NCBI RefSeq assembly: GCF_004684905.1
Contig: NZ_SRJC01000001.1
Coordinates: forward strand, 248,001 to 312,000
DNA from: Halobacillus salinus
GTDB lineage: Bacteria > Bacillota > Bacilli > Bacillales > Halobacillaceae
Direction: 5' to 3'
Length of the DNA: 64,000 bases
Positions 7,617 to 16,162 of this stretch are shown piece after piece. Both the position numbers and the translations under genes were made by a program. How positions within the stretch are numbered: position 1 is the first letter of the stretch; the number at the start of each line of letters is the position of its first letter. Below the pieces are notes generated by a model. That model did no database searches. It was not told the DNA's origin and saw nothing but the letters and a program-made list of their open reading frames with translations.

Positions 7617-9203
7617 GTGGATGATCGAAATACAGACCACGAACGGACAAGTCAGAGTACATTCCGATCCGATGACAATCATCCGGTTGTCGTCATGATC
7701 GATCAAGGACAAAGGATTACAGGATGCAACACTTCCCTGAATGGATTGCCGTGGTTACAAGTCGGAGACGCCTTTTCAGCAATGGTTCTAGACACGTATC
7801 GTGAAGAGGTACAGCGCTCTCTTGACAGAGCCATGACAGCGCAAGAGAAGCTCCATTTCTTTTTCAGTTTCCATGAACAAGCGGACGAACTTTATTTGGC
7901 AGAGGTGTTCCCTACCTTGCCGGTTGAAAGTGAAGAGGCACTGATTGTACTAATCAAACCGGTCAAAAGCGGTTTGGAGAAACGGATGGATGAACAGGTG
8001 ATCTGGCAAGATATCGGGATGCTTATCCGGACGATGCAGACCCTATCAGGTCAGCTGGTTCCTTTCACGCTGGCATTGCTGAAGGCTAATGTCTCTGGTG
8101 AAACATTCGAGAATATCCCGTTTGAAGAAAGGGAGTACCTATCTTCAATCATGACAAGGAGTATTCTGGATTACTTCCAAGGAAATCAGCAATTGTATCA
8201 AGTTGCCGAGGGGACATTCGCCTTGTTGATAATAGGCAAGCAAAGCAATGACAGGAAGTGGAATGCTTTCATTCATTACATCAACAAGGAGATTGCACTT
8301 CAGTGCGACAATCAGCGAATAACCTTGTACGGTGGGATTGTGAGTGGGAAGGACCATCCTTTCTCATTGCTTCACCATGCCCGGCAATCCTTGGAACAGG
8401 CCGAACGTAAAGGAAGTTTGCTTCACTTTCATAAAGAAAGGCCTCCCTTATTCAACTTGGATAGAGATACTAATAATATACTGGTGCAACAACAGATCAA
8501 CATCTATTACGAACCGATCTATGATGCCATGGCCGATGCGGTAGTGGGGATGGAAGCATCTTTGTATTGGGATCATCCCGTTTTCGGCATGATTCCTCAG
8601 GAGGAGTTCGCTACAGAGCTTGAGGAAGAAGGCTTAATGGTCAAAGTAGGGTATGATGCCTTCCGTGAAATTTGCAGGCACGTCAAAGGTTGGAAGAGTT
8701 CAGGGTATGATCGGGTCAAAATCCATCTCAACGTCCTTGCTTCCCAATTATCGATGGAATGGGTGGAGCAATTGAACAGGATGATGGTACATGAACAGGT
8801 GAACCCGGAATGTTTTGTCATGGAAATCACGGAAACTTCCTTGATGAAAGACCGTGCCTACACAGATTTAGTAATCGAGAGGATGAGACGACTCGGATGC
8901 TCGGTCTGTGTAGATAAATTCGGTTCCGGACCAACAGATTTGAGTGTTCTAGACAGCCTGGAAGTGGATGCTCTCAAAGTCGATCCGTGCTTTCTCGAGC
9001 ACCTGACAGATAAAAAAGAGCAAGTTCTCAAGTCCATCATTTCTTTGAGTCAAGATCTTGGGATCCATATCATGGTGGAAGGAGTGAAGGAAGCGGGACA
9101 TCAGACGATGTTGATGAATCAGCATTGTTACGATATGCAGGGGGCTTACTTTTGCAAGCCGATGAAGCATAATGAGGTACAAACATACTTGGAGCAATTT
9201 TAA
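7617..9203 (+). CDS. degenerate PAS-GGDEF-EAL domain protein
   Basis: A 528-residue soluble protein with the layout of a cyclic-di-GMP enzyme. A PAS-like domain covers about residues 20-115 and a GGDEF-like domain about 130-275, where the GGDEF signature itself is absent (the strand reads AEGTFALLIIG). An EAL domain covers about 285-528. The EAL domain is degenerate at metal-binding positions: the EAL triplet is EAS (GMEASLYW), the DDFGTG loop is DKFGSG, and LKID is LKVD, although MEITET and QGAYFCKP are recognisable. It is more likely a c-di-GMP-sensing or structural protein than an active diguanylate cyclase or phosphodiesterase. GTG 7617 is chosen because AGGAGG lies 9 nt upstream. It is monocistronic. 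Confidence 0.85.
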   Translation: MDDRNTDHERTSQSTFRSDDNHPVVVMIDQGQRITGCNTSLNGLPWLQVGDAFSAMVLDTYREEVQRSLDRAMTAQEKLHFFFSFHEQADELYLAEVFPTLPVESEEALIVLIKPVKSGLEKRMDEQVIWQDIGMLIRTMQTLSGQLVPFTLALLKANVSGETFENIPFEEREYLSSIMTRSILDYFQGNQQLYQVAEGTFALLIIGKQSNDRKWNAFIHYINKEIALQCDNQRITLYGGIVSGKDHPFSLLHHARQSLEQAERKGSLLHFHKERPPLFNLDRDTNNILVQQQINIYYEPIYDAMADAVVGMEASLYWDHPVFGMIPQEEFATELEEEGLMVKVGYDAFREICRHVKGWKSSGYDRVKIHLNVLASQLSMEWVEQLNRMMVHEQVNPECFVMEITETSLMKDRAYTDLVIERMRRLGCSVCVDKFGSGPTDLSVLDSLEVDALKVDPCFLEHLTDKKEQVLKSIISLSQDLGIHIMVEGVKEAGHQTMLMNQHCYDMQGAYFCKPMKHNEVQTYLEQF

Positions 9204-9304
9204 TCATTTTCCAAACGGATTTGCTTTAATTTGTGCAGATAAAATGAAGGGGAGGTTGTGTACCAAGGCAAGAGCTTCTAAGAGAATGTAAAAAGTAAAA
9301 AAAA

Positions 9305-9327
9305 GAGAAGGGCGAGATGCCCTTCTC
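9305..9327. terminator. bidirectional intrinsic terminator
   Basis: GAGAAGGGC pairs perfectly with GCCCTTCTC over a 5-nt loop, with A-rich and T-rich flanks. It is shared by the convergent EAL gene and surface-protein gene. Confidence 0.75.
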
Positions 9328-9364
9328 GATTTATATAGAATAAACAAAGGAAAGAGTTTTCGAA

Positions 9365-10708
9365 TTACTGAACAGAGTTCTTACGATAAAGGTAGAATCC
9401 TCCACCTGCTGCAAGGATGATGAAGCTTACCCAAGCCCAAGTGCTAAGGGATTGCTGATCAGCCGTTCCACCCATGCCTGTGTCCGGCATAGATTCAGGC
9501 ATCATTTCAGAACTGAATTTGTCTGGCATTTGTGTTGCGATTGCACCAGATACGGCAGTTCCGATTGTAGACATGCGTTTGAACCCTTCATCATATGTCA
9601 TATAAGCCGTTTCGTAATCTTCATTCATATAAGCATTCACGACATCGATGACATCTTGTTCGTGAGCCATCAATACTTTTTCAGCCGTTTCCGCTGGAAG
9701 GTTTCCTTCTGTTGCTGTTTCAAGGAATGCACCTAGTTCTTTCGGGAAGTCTTGAGTCAACGATTGTTTCGCTTGCTCCGTTTGGTCTGTGTCCTCGTTC
9801 ATCATAGCCATACCTAGGTTGGCACTATCTTCGTATTGAGAAGCGAAGATTTCAGCGAACTGATCGGCACCTTCTTGACCATAAATCGACTTGATTGCTG
9901 CTTTCATATCCATTGCGTTCTCTTCAAGCTTTTCTGTTACAACATCTGCATCATCCGCACCTTGTGTCTGCTTCAAGCTTGTCAGCGTCTGGTAGCTGTA
10001 GTGGACGCCAAGCAGTTGGTTGAATGTCACGCGAAGGTCAGAAGCAGGAGTTACAACTTTAGTGTTGTTGAATTTCTCAGGCATTTGTTTCACGATCGCT
10101 TGAGAAAGGGCTGTACCGATTTCATACATACGCTTGTACCCTTCGTCGAAACGATCATATGCTTTCTCGTAATCACCATTAATGTAATGAGAAGTAACGT
10201 CGATGACATCTTGTTCGTGAGCCATCAATACTTTCTCAGCTGTCTCAGCAGGAAGATTACCTTCTGTTGCCGTTTCAAGGAACGTTCCTAGTTCTTTCGG
10301 GAAGTCTTGTGTAAGTGCTTGTTTCGCTTGGTCTGTCATCTCTTTATCATCGTTCATCATCGCAGTACCTAAGCTCGCACTGTCTTCATATTGAGAAGCG
10401 AAGATTTCAGCGAATTGATCGGCACCTTCTTGACCATAAATCGACTTGATTGCTGCTTTCATTTGACCCGCATTTTTCTCGAGCATTTCCTGTGCTACAT
10501 CGGCATCAGGAGCATCCTGGTACTTCTTGATTGCGGTAAGGATTTGGTACTCATAGTGAGCTGCCAACAGTTCCCCGAAGTCTGCTCTTAAGTCCGCAGC
10601 CGGAGATTGAACCGGAGTTTTTCCACTTTCGTTACTGTCTGCAAATGCCAAGGATGGCACCAATAGCATCATCGCCATAAGTACTGCAAAAATTCGTTTG
10701 ATCTTCAT
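9365..10708 (-). CDS. surface protein with duplicated domain and LPXTG-like anchor
   Basis: A 447-residue exported protein. A signal peptide (KIKRIFAVLMAMMLLVPSLAFA) precedes two copies of a helical domain of about 170 residues. Copy 1 begins AADLRADFGELLAAHYEYQ and copy 2 ASDLRVTFNQLLGVHYSYQ; both contain SIYGQEGADQFAEIFASQYE and both end KQMPEKF or TQMPDKF. The C-terminus has MPDTG, a hydrophobic stretch (WVSFIILAAGGGFYLY) and RK, a sortase-type sorting signal with M in place of L. It should be covalently attached to the cell wall. Function unknown. ATG 10708 was chosen; ATG 10717 is also possible but only 3 nt from the GGGAG binding site. Confidence 0.8.
   Translation of the reverse strand: MKIKRIFAVLMAMMLLVPSLAFADSNESGKTPVQSPAADLRADFGELLAAHYEYQILTAIKKYQDAPDADVAQEMLEKNAGQMKAAIKSIYGQEGADQFAEIFASQYEDSASLGTAMMNDDKEMTDQAKQALTQDFPKELGTFLETATEGNLPAETAEKVLMAHEQDVIDVTSHYINGDYEKAYDRFDEGYKRMYEIGTALSQAIVKQMPEKFNNTKVVTPASDLRVTFNQLLGVHYSYQTLTSLKQTQGADDADVVTEKLEENAMDMKAAIKSIYGQEGADQFAEIFASQYEDSANLGMAMMNEDTDQTEQAKQSLTQDFPKELGAFLETATEGNLPAETAEKVLMAHEQDVIDVVNAYMNEDYETAYMTYDEGFKRMSTIGTAVSGAIATQMPDKFSSEMMPESMPDTGMGGTADQQSLSTWAWVSFIILAAGGGFYLYRKNSVQ
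9831..10466 (-). repeat. 555-bp-period direct DNA repeat within the surface-protein gene
   Basis: The stretch 9831-9912 recurs at 10386-10466 almost base for base, and other segments also match at the same 555-bp offset (185 codons). The match is closer at DNA level than expected for an old domain duplication, so the duplication is recent or kept homogeneous by gene conversion. Confidence 0.8.
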
Positions 10709-10998
10709 GTTTCTCATCCACTCCCTTTTTATTATTGAATCCTTATCATCGGATTTCACATAGCTATCGTATTGGAAGGAAGGATTGGATCATTATTTTT
10801 GAAAAATAATGTGCTCTTTTTTTGTTCCGTGAGATTTCCCTGATTGTTTAATCCCCGCCAAACGCACTCCTGACAGTGTTTGACCCCGGGAAGGAATGAA
10901 GTGAAAAACACCTGAGAAAAAAACACATTTTTTGGTCGGCGACTTATGGTAAGCTGATATTCGGAATGAAAACTAGAATAGAAGAAAAGAGGGGAACG

Positions 10999-11136
10999 AT
11001 GGATTTTCTTTTTCTGATAATGATTTTCTTCGGCATTTTCGCCGTCTACGACGCATTGAGAAAAATCAATAACAACATCCTCGACCAGACTGAAGAAATA
11101 AAGAAACTCCGTGAAGAGCGGAAATGGGATCAGTAG
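10999..11136 (+). CDS. small membrane protein with coiled-coil tail
   Basis: A 45-residue protein. The N-terminal span is MDFLFLIMIFFGIFAVYDAL and the rest is a charged heptad-like helix (INNNILDQTEEIKKLREER). AGAGGGGAACG precedes ATG 10999. It is followed by a terminator and is probably a real monocistronic gene. Such short membrane/coiled-coil proteins are common in Bacillaceae and have no assigned function. Confidence 0.65.
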   Translation: MDFLFLIMIFFGIFAVYDALRKINNNILDQTEEIKKLREERKWDQ

Positions 11137-11180
11137 CTCTTCGTAGATTAGGAAGAAACGAATACATATGTAGTACTAAA

Positions 11181-11206
11181 AAGTCAGCAATCGTGCTGGC
11201 TTTTTT
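11181..11206 (+). terminator. intrinsic terminator
   Basis: AAGTCAGCA pairs with TGCTGGCTT (one G-U) over a 4-nt loop, followed by a T run. It ends the 45-residue membrane protein gene. Confidence 0.75.
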
Positions 11207-11268
11207 ATATTCTCTAGGATGAAACGTAAGGAAGGAGAATTCGTATTAGTAGCAGAGGGGGAGAGAAC

Positions 11269-11442
11269 ATGAGTGACCAACGGTTTATGAATCTAGTGGG
11301 AGGGCTTTCTTACTTATCTTGGCCGCTTTACTTCATCTGGCGGTCCAGTGAGTATTCCTCAAGTGAAATAGTCGAAGCGATGATCACGCTGCATGTTGCG
11401 TTTGTTATTTATTTTCTATTGGTTTACCTGTACCACCGTTAA
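11269..11442 (+). CDS. small two-span membrane protein
   Basis: A 57-residue protein with two likely membrane segments (LVGGLSYLSWPLYFIW and LHVAFVIYFLLVYLY) joined by a Ser/Glu-rich loop. GAGGGGGAGAG lies just before ATG 11269. Function unknown. Confidence 0.6.
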   Translation: MSDQRFMNLVGGLSYLSWPLYFIWRSSEYSSSEIVEAMITLHVAFVIYFLLVYLYHR

Positions 11443-11527
11443 AGATTTCAATAGCTGCAAAGTGCTATTCGGTATTATGGTAGACTTTGTATGAAAGGTA
11501 ATTTATTACTGGAAAGGGGATGTGTGT

Positions 11528-11989
11528 TTGTTTCATAGAGTCATGACTTATTTGTTGATCATAGGATTGCTTGGCATCATTCTTTATCAAGAACACCAAA
11601 AGGAGGGCTTGGAAAATCAGCTTCGTCAGACAGAAGCGAGGATTCTCGATGAATTTTACCCTTCCGCGGTTTTAGAAGCTTTCGAAGGTGTAGAGGATAA
11701 GCAGTCTAGAGAACACCTTTATTTTGAACTGAGCAATGCCAGCGCCTTGATTATGGGAGTAATGTCTGCGAACAAATCCATTGATATAGAGGAACTGGAT
11801 TGGTACAACACTACTCCAATGTTTTTGCTTAACAAAGAAGAAGGCGGCCTAAAAGAATTAGAAGAAGCATGGAGAAAATTTTACGCTGTGAATGAAAATA
11901 ATATAGGCGGAACTGGAGTCGGTGACCCAGAGCGGTTGAAGAACAGTTATATAGAGCTTGGTGAGACAGTGAGTGCAATAGAACCGTAA
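11528..11989 (+). CDS. membrane-anchored protein, unknown
   Basis: A 153-residue protein with a single N-terminal span (VMTYLLIIGLLGIILY) and an external or periplasm-like domain that starts as a coiled coil (EHQKEGLENQLRQTEARIL). TTG 11528 is preferred with AAAGGGG 8 nt upstream; GTG 11522 is an alternative. The stop is 23 bp before the next gene, so it may lead an operon with the two acetyltransferases and the lipoprotein that follow. Family not recognised. Confidence 0.7.
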   Translation: MFHRVMTYLLIIGLLGIILYQEHQKEGLENQLRQTEARILDEFYPSAVLEAFEGVEDKQSREHLYFELSNASALIMGVMSANKSIDIEELDWYNTTPMFLLNKEEGGLKELEEAWRKFYAVNENNIGGTGVGDPERLKNSYIELGETVSAIEP

Positions 11990-12012
11990 ATACCTTAGCC
12001 GGGAGGGGTTAC

Positions 12013-12498
12013 ATGGAAAAGTTACACGCTGTGAAATTCCGAGAACAAGACTTCAACGATTACTACCGTCTCGTATCCAATCAAGCCGTAATGGCTCAAA
12101 TTACGGAGAGGGCGATTCCATTGGAAGAGGCGCAGGCGAACTTCGAGAAGTTGTTAGTACGTAACGGCCTTTATGAACGTTTAGGCTCTTATAAGATATA
12201 TGAAGCGGATACGAACGATTTTGTGGGACTTGGTCACCTAACTAGGAGCGAGGAGAGTAAAGAGGAAGCGGAGATTGGATATATGATATTGCCCGAACAT
12301 TGGGGGAAGAAGTACGGGACGGAAGTAGCGAGGATGTTGATCGAGCTGGCGGAGCAAACGGAGCTTCAGAAACTTATGGCCATCATCGACCCTGCCAATC
12401 GCGCCTCCAGAAAGATTCTGGTGAATCAGAAGTTCGCTTCCGAAAAAGTGTGTGAAATGGACGGACTACCTGCGGAAATCCTCTATAGAAATTTATGA
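12013..12498 (+). CDS. GNAT family N-acetyltransferase (RimJ/RimL type)
   Basis: A 161-residue acetyltransferase. The central part AEIGYMILPEHWGKKYGTEV, with the GKKYGT pyrophosphate-binding loop, and IIDPANRASRKILVNQKF (motif B) place it in the RimJ/RimL-like GNAT group, which acetylates ribosomal proteins, antibiotics or polyamines; the substrate here is unknown. GGGAGGGG precedes the ATG. The following GNAT gene begins 15 bp after the stop and belongs to the same group, so the pair may be an old tandem duplication. Confidence 0.87.
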   Translation: MEKLHAVKFREQDFNDYYRLVSNQAVMAQITERAIPLEEAQANFEKLLVRNGLYERLGSYKIYEADTNDFVGLGHLTRSEESKEEAEIGYMILPEHWGKKYGTEVARMLIELAEQTELQKLMAIIDPANRASRKILVNQKFASEKVCEMDGLPAEILYRNL

Positions 12499-12513
12499 TG
12501 AGAGGTGCTTGAA

Positions 12514-13041
12514 ATGACGATCGAGTCGAGAAGATTGACGTTCCGGAAGTATAACGACGATGATTTCGGATTCCTATGGTCTTTGCTGTCGGATCAAGAA
12601 ATGGTCCGATACATAGGTAAAGGACAGACAAAAGACGAGCAGGATGCCCGTGACTTTTGGAATTGGATTAATAGCACGTACGGTCGTGGGCCTGATATGG
12701 GATTGATGGTATTAGAAAACAAGCAGGACCTTACCTTGATCGGGCACGCCGGATTGGTACCGCAGACTATTGATGGAGTCGAGGAGCTCGAGGTGGGTTA
12801 CTGGATTTCCAGGGACCACTGGGGAAATGGGTATGCAACAGAAGCGGCGCAAACTTTGAGAGAGTATGGACATAGAATACTAGGTAAGGAGCGGCTGATT
12901 TCATTAATTCAGCCTGGTAACAAAGCATCCATACGAGTCGCGGAAAAAATCGGAATGGATTTCGACCGTGAAGTAGACATGGATGGTATCGAAGTACATA
13001 TTTATTCTTCCTATGACCAAGAAGGGGGCAGACGAAAGTGA
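12514..13041 (+). CDS. GNAT family N-acetyltransferase (RimJ/RimL type)
   Basis: A 175-residue acetyltransferase. It starts with the typical RRLTFRKYNDDDFGFLWSLL strand-helix, then LEVGYWISRDHWGNGYATEA (acetyl-CoA loop GNGYAT) and IQPGNKASIRVAEKIGMDF. ATG 12514 has AGAGGTG upstream. The last four bases overlap the start of the next gene (GTGA), which signals translational coupling to the lipoprotein. Confidence 0.87.
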   Translation: MTIESRRLTFRKYNDDDFGFLWSLLSDQEMVRYIGKGQTKDEQDARDFWNWINSTYGRGPDMGLMVLENKQDLTLIGHAGLVPQTIDGVEELEVGYWISRDHWGNGYATEAAQTLREYGHRILGKERLISLIQPGNKASIRVAEKIGMDFDREVDMDGIEVHIYSSYDQEGGRRK

Positions 13042-13532
13042 GACGATGGGTGATTGGTATTGTGATTTCAGGACTTTTATTGACTGGGTGTCAGGCGAAT
13101 GCAAGTGAAGTGAGCGAGGATCTGTTCGATTATCAGGGCTCGTATGTAGGAGACAATAGCGCCGTGGTCCGTGCGATTATGAATGGAAAAGGAGCAGAGA
13201 ACTTCACTGGAGTCGAACTTCAAACGAAAGAAGAACCTTACGGCGTTATTGCAACGTATGATTGGACAGAAGCGGCAGGCGATGCAGAAGAAGTAGCCAT
13301 TCACAATGCTTCTTATTTATTCACCTTGCTACAGAACGCAGAGTGGGTCCGGTTTGAATTCGAAGCGATGGGCGAAGAAGAAACGTATGAACTGACAAGG
13401 GAAGAATTACAGGCTTGGTACGGAGTCGGATGGAACGACATCGATAACGAAGAAGAATTGAATGAGCTTATCGAGGAGTCAACGGGAGATGAGGAAAAGG
13501 TGAAGGAACTACTGAGTGGAGAAATGAAATAG
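13038..13532 (+). CDS. DUF4825-like lipoprotein
   Basis: A 164-residue lipoprotein. The signal peptide ends LLTGC (Cys18). The mature part begins near SEDLFDYQGSYVGDNSAVV, the usual opening of DUF4825 domains, and ends in a very acidic tail. Function of the family unknown. It starts at GTG overlapping the stop of the acetyltransferase, and the next small membrane gene begins 10 bp after its stop. Confidence 0.8.
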   Translation: MRRWVIGIVISGLLLTGCQANASEVSEDLFDYQGSYVGDNSAVVRAIMNGKGAENFTGVELQTKEEPYGVIATYDWTEAAGDAEEVAIHNASYLFTLLQNAEWVRFEFEAMGEEETYELTREELQAWYGVGWNDIDNEEELNELIEESTGDEEKVKELLSGEMK

Positions 13533-13542
13533 GGGGATTTCT

Positions 13543-13722
13543 TTGAATAACAGTCTTTTTAAACGTGTCATTCAGATTGCGATCATCTTAGGTTTGTTAG
13601 TGCTTGCCTATTTTCTGTTTTTTGACGGTCGTTTGTCGTCCTTTCTTATATGGGCAGTGATCGTTCTCTCCGCGTATACGGTGACTAGGTTTATAATAGA
13701 CAGGCTTACACGTAGGAAGTAG
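13543..13722 (+). CDS. small two-span membrane protein
   Basis: A 59-residue protein starting MNNSLFKRVIQIAIILGLLV, with a second span FLIWAVIVLSAYTVT and a basic end (RLTRRK). TTG 13543 is supported by AGGGGG 6 nt upstream. It is the last gene of the operon that includes the GNAT pair and the lipoprotein, and a terminator follows. Function unknown. Confidence 0.65.
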   Translation: MNNSLFKRVIQIAIILGLLVLAYFLFFDGRLSSFLIWAVIVLSAYTVTRFIIDRLTRRK

Positions 13723-13749
13723 TGTCATACTAAAGTTGAGGTTATAGAT

Positions 13750-13780
13750 AAAAAAAGGACCGAGCAATCGGTCTTTTTTT
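13750..13780. terminator. bidirectional intrinsic terminator
   Basis: GACCGA pairs with TCGGTC across a 4-nt loop; A6 and T7 tracts on the two sides extend the stem and make it work in both directions, for the convergent genes ending at 13722 and 13794. Confidence 0.75.
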
Positions 13781-13793
13781 ATGTATTAACATT

Positions 13794-13979
13794 CTACTTT
13801 TGACTTTTTCTGAAGGCTTTCTTAAGAAGTTCTAGTAGAAGGATCCCAATGATCGTTCCTACGCACAAGCCAATGAAAGTCGACCAATTCAGTCCGTTTC
13901 CTGTCCATAGGCCTACACCCCACTGAATGATGAAAATACACACTACGTAATAAAAGATATACTTTAGTTTATCTTGGAT
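13794..13979 (-). CDS. small two-span membrane protein, apparent ATC start
   Basis: A 61-residue protein with spans IFYYVVCIFIIQWGVGLW and FIGLCVGTIIGILLLELL and a basic tail. The start is notable: GGAGG (13988-13992 on this strand) lies 8 nt before ATC 13979, while the only in-frame NTG, GTG 13997, precedes and overlaps that binding site. ATC is therefore the best-placed initiation codon. Function unknown. Confidence 0.6.
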   Translation of the reverse strand: MQDKLKYIFYYVVCIFIIQWGVGLWTGNGLNWSTFIGLCVGTIIGILLLELLKKAFRKSQK

Positions 13980-13997
13980 GACTATTCCCTCCCGCAC

Positions 13998-14357
13998 ACT
14001 TTTCTATATTCTGCTATGTTCACTTAAAAGAATGCAATATTTGAAGCTATAACAATCTCTAGTTACCATTCTCTTCTGAATCTGAATAAAAAAGAATCTA
14101 CCATATGAATAAATAAGTATACCCCAAAAATGTAAGGAATACCCATAAATAGTCTTGTTGCAAGGCAATGATTAGATGTTCGAATTCATTCACCCTTTTA
14201 GTGGATCCGGTGGTCTCCGGATTCTTGAAAAAGAGAAATTTTTTTCTGATCGTTATTGAAATAGTAGATTGGTAACCCTGTGGTCTTAGTTCAAGCCGTA
14301 TAGTTGAGCGTATAGAGCCTGAAAGCTAGAATATTAGATAGGAAGGGAGAGGAAAAT
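13998..14357. other. intergenic region
   Basis: About 360 bp between divergent genes. It contains an imperfect hairpin at about 14203-14225 (GGATCCGG/CCGGATTC) without a T run, and no supported reading frame. The promoters of both flanking genes must lie here but are not clear. Confidence 0.45.
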
Positions 14358-14816
14358 ATGAACGAAGAACAGATTTTTAAGCAGATCAACATGGTCAGAC
14401 AAGCAACATTGAAAACGATCGAAGGCGTCACAGAAGAGCAGGCGGACCAACAACCGGAAGGGTTCAGCAACACAATCCGCTGGAACTTAGGTCACATTAT
14501 CGTCGTACAAAACTCCTTGATGGCGAGGTTCGGTGGCAAGCCAGTCGAAACACCATCCCACTATATTGAATTATTCGCACCAGGAACCGAACCCGCTGAT
14601 TGGCAGGGGGATATTCCTACTCTTGCTGAGTTGAAGCAGGAGCTTGAAGCACAGCCCGCGAAACTGAAGGAAACGCTGGAAGGGCAGTTGGAGGAGGAAG
14701 CGGCGAAAGCGTTCCTATCCTTGCCGACGGTTGGAGAAATCCTCAATTTCACAATGTACCATGAAGGGGTACATACTGGTACCATCAAAGCGCTGAAATC
14801 TAATACGGAAGTGTAA
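14358..14816 (+). CDS. DinB family protein
   Basis: A 152-residue four-helix-bundle protein of the DinB/YfiT superfamily. The metal-binding histidines are visible: His46 in RWNLGHIIVV and the pair His135/His139 in MYHEGVHTGTI. Members include metal-dependent thiol transferases (bacillithiol S-transferases in Bacillus), but many have unknown substrates. AGGGAGAGG precedes the ATG and a strong terminator follows, so it is monocistronic. Confidence 0.9.
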   Translation: MNEEQIFKQINMVRQATLKTIEGVTEEQADQQPEGFSNTIRWNLGHIIVVQNSLMARFGGKPVETPSHYIELFAPGTEPADWQGDIPTLAELKQELEAQPAKLKETLEGQLEEEAAKAFLSLPTVGEILNFTMYHEGVHTGTIKALKSNTEV

Positions 14817-14823
14817 AAGGAAG

Positions 14824-14855
14824 AAGCTGACTAACCAGATTAGTCAGCTTTTTTT
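14824..14855 (+). terminator. intrinsic terminator
   Basis: AAGCTGACTAA pairs perfectly with TTAGTCAGCTT over 5 nt, then T5. It ends the DinB gene. Confidence 0.85.
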
Positions 14856-14930
14856 GTTGAGTTCTCCCATAACCATTTTATGGTAAGATAAGGTTGTAAC
14901 TCTACATAGTGTATAAAGGATGGGAAGAGG

Positions 14931-15836
14931 ATGAAAAAACTTACATTGATAGCGTCCATATTCGCCTTGCAGATGATGGTGACCGGCTGCCAGCAGGCGG
15001 AAGGGGAAGCAACGCAAAACGAAGAAGTTGAACAAACAGATATTACCGAGCCGGCAGAAGATCAATCTTCAGAAACTGGAGAGGAAGAGAAAGACGTAGC
15101 AGAACAAGAAAAGGATATCGATACATACTTGAACGAGCAATACAAGATCGACCAGATGCATTATGAAACCGACGAATGGGAAAGCGAGTCCGGTGTGCTG
15201 AACTATACTGTAAAGCTTTTACCGGATACAGAAGCGTACAGTCTTGAAATGGAAAAGCAACTTCAATACGCAAATGGGGAGCTCAACGAGGAAGTTGAAG
15301 CTCTGTTTGACACGGCGGAGCGGATCATGGAGGAGTTGCCAGAAAGGCAGGAACAGAGTCGCGTCGATTCTGTCAGCTGGGTTTCTTACAATGGGGATGC
15401 AACCGTTACGCTGATTCAGGATTTCGAAAATAGCGAGAAACAAGCGAAAGAGTCTTTGTCTGAATATACGACTGAACAGATTGAATACGCGCGCGTCTGG
15501 TTGCAGTTAGGCGCAAACCAGGACATTGACGAATTGAATGTATGGCACATCCCAGCAGGAGAAAAGTTGAATCCGGATGATGAGACGAGTGCCAGCTACC
15601 CTGAGGATGTCATCCAACTGGCAGGGTCCCGTTTGGTGGATGGGTCTGTGACGTACAGTGGTAATGGAGACGGCACGATCAACGTGTACAATGTTCCGTT
15701 GCGATGGGATGGGAAATATCCTGCGGGGGAAGATTTTTATAAGGAAATTATCGACCAGACGAAGCTCGTTCCGATTGATACGGGCGATGATCAAGAAGTG
15801 ATCGGACTTATTCAATTGTTGAACGATCACAAATAG
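14931..15836 (+). CDS. lipoprotein of unknown function
   Basis: A 301-residue lipoprotein with the lipobox VTGC (Cys20). A Glu-rich linker of about 55 residues leads to a globular part with two similar-looking halves (NYTVKLLPDTEAYSLEMEKQ and NVYNVPLRWDGKYP regions). The content is acidic, as in secreted proteins of halophiles. I do not recognise the family. GGAAGAGG precedes the ATG. Confidence 0.75.
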   Translation: MKKLTLIASIFALQMMVTGCQQAEGEATQNEEVEQTDITEPAEDQSSETGEEEKDVAEQEKDIDTYLNEQYKIDQMHYETDEWESESGVLNYTVKLLPDTEAYSLEMEKQLQYANGELNEEVEALFDTAERIMEELPERQEQSRVDSVSWVSYNGDATVTLIQDFENSEKQAKESLSEYTTEQIEYARVWLQLGANQDIDELNVWHIPAGEKLNPDDETSASYPEDVIQLAGSRLVDGSVTYSGNGDGTINVYNVPLRWDGKYPAGEDFYKEIIDQTKLVPIDTGDDQEVIGLIQLLNDHK

Positions 15837-15910
15837 TCTACTTATGATATGCTCGTATCAACAAGATTTTCCAACTGAATCAATCATTCCATAATAAAGA
15901 GGTGGTTAAG

Positions 15911-16096
15911 ATCGGACACGTTCTGTTAACTGGAATTCTGCTTGTTCTGGCTAGTTTATTGACCATCAAAGGATTCAAACAACGCAGCTTGGTCAGGAAA
16001 TTTATACAAATGAGTTTCTTGGCACTTGGTATTTTCCTTATCGGAATGTCCGTTGTCGGCATCGTTTCTTTAGGTGGAGAGATAAGTAAATACTAA
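15911..16096 (+). CDS. small two-span membrane protein, apparent ATC start
   Basis: A 61-residue protein with two membrane spans (GHVLLTGILLVLASLLTI and FLALGIFLIGMSVVGIVSL) separated by a basic loop. GAGGTG (15899-15904) is 6 nt before ATC 15911. The only in-frame NTG, GTG 15902, overlaps that binding site and has none of its own. A terminator follows. Function unknown. Confidence 0.6.
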   Translation: MGHVLLTGILLVLASLLTIKGFKQRSLVRKFIQMSFLALGIFLIGMSVVGIVSLGGEISKY

Positions 16097-16101
16097 GGAT
16101 G

Positions 16102-16132
16102 GAATCCCCGAACGATGGGGGTTCATTTTTTT
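16102..16132 (+). terminator. intrinsic terminator
   Basis: GAATCCCC pairs with GGGGGTTC (one G-U) over a 7-nt loop, followed by A and a T7 run. It ends the preceding membrane protein gene. Confidence 0.75.
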
Positions 16133-16162
16133 AGTTCGCTGAAGAGGAAAAGAGGGATGAGG

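Noticed and set aside
9836-10291. Plus-strand frame inside the duplicated surface-protein gene
   Set aside because: The same shadow frame occurs in both repeat copies only because the DNA is duplicated; there is no binding site or family resemblance.
14203-14225. Hairpin GGATCCGG/CCGGATTC as a terminator
   Set aside because: No T run follows and no gene ends before it on either strand within 200 bp.
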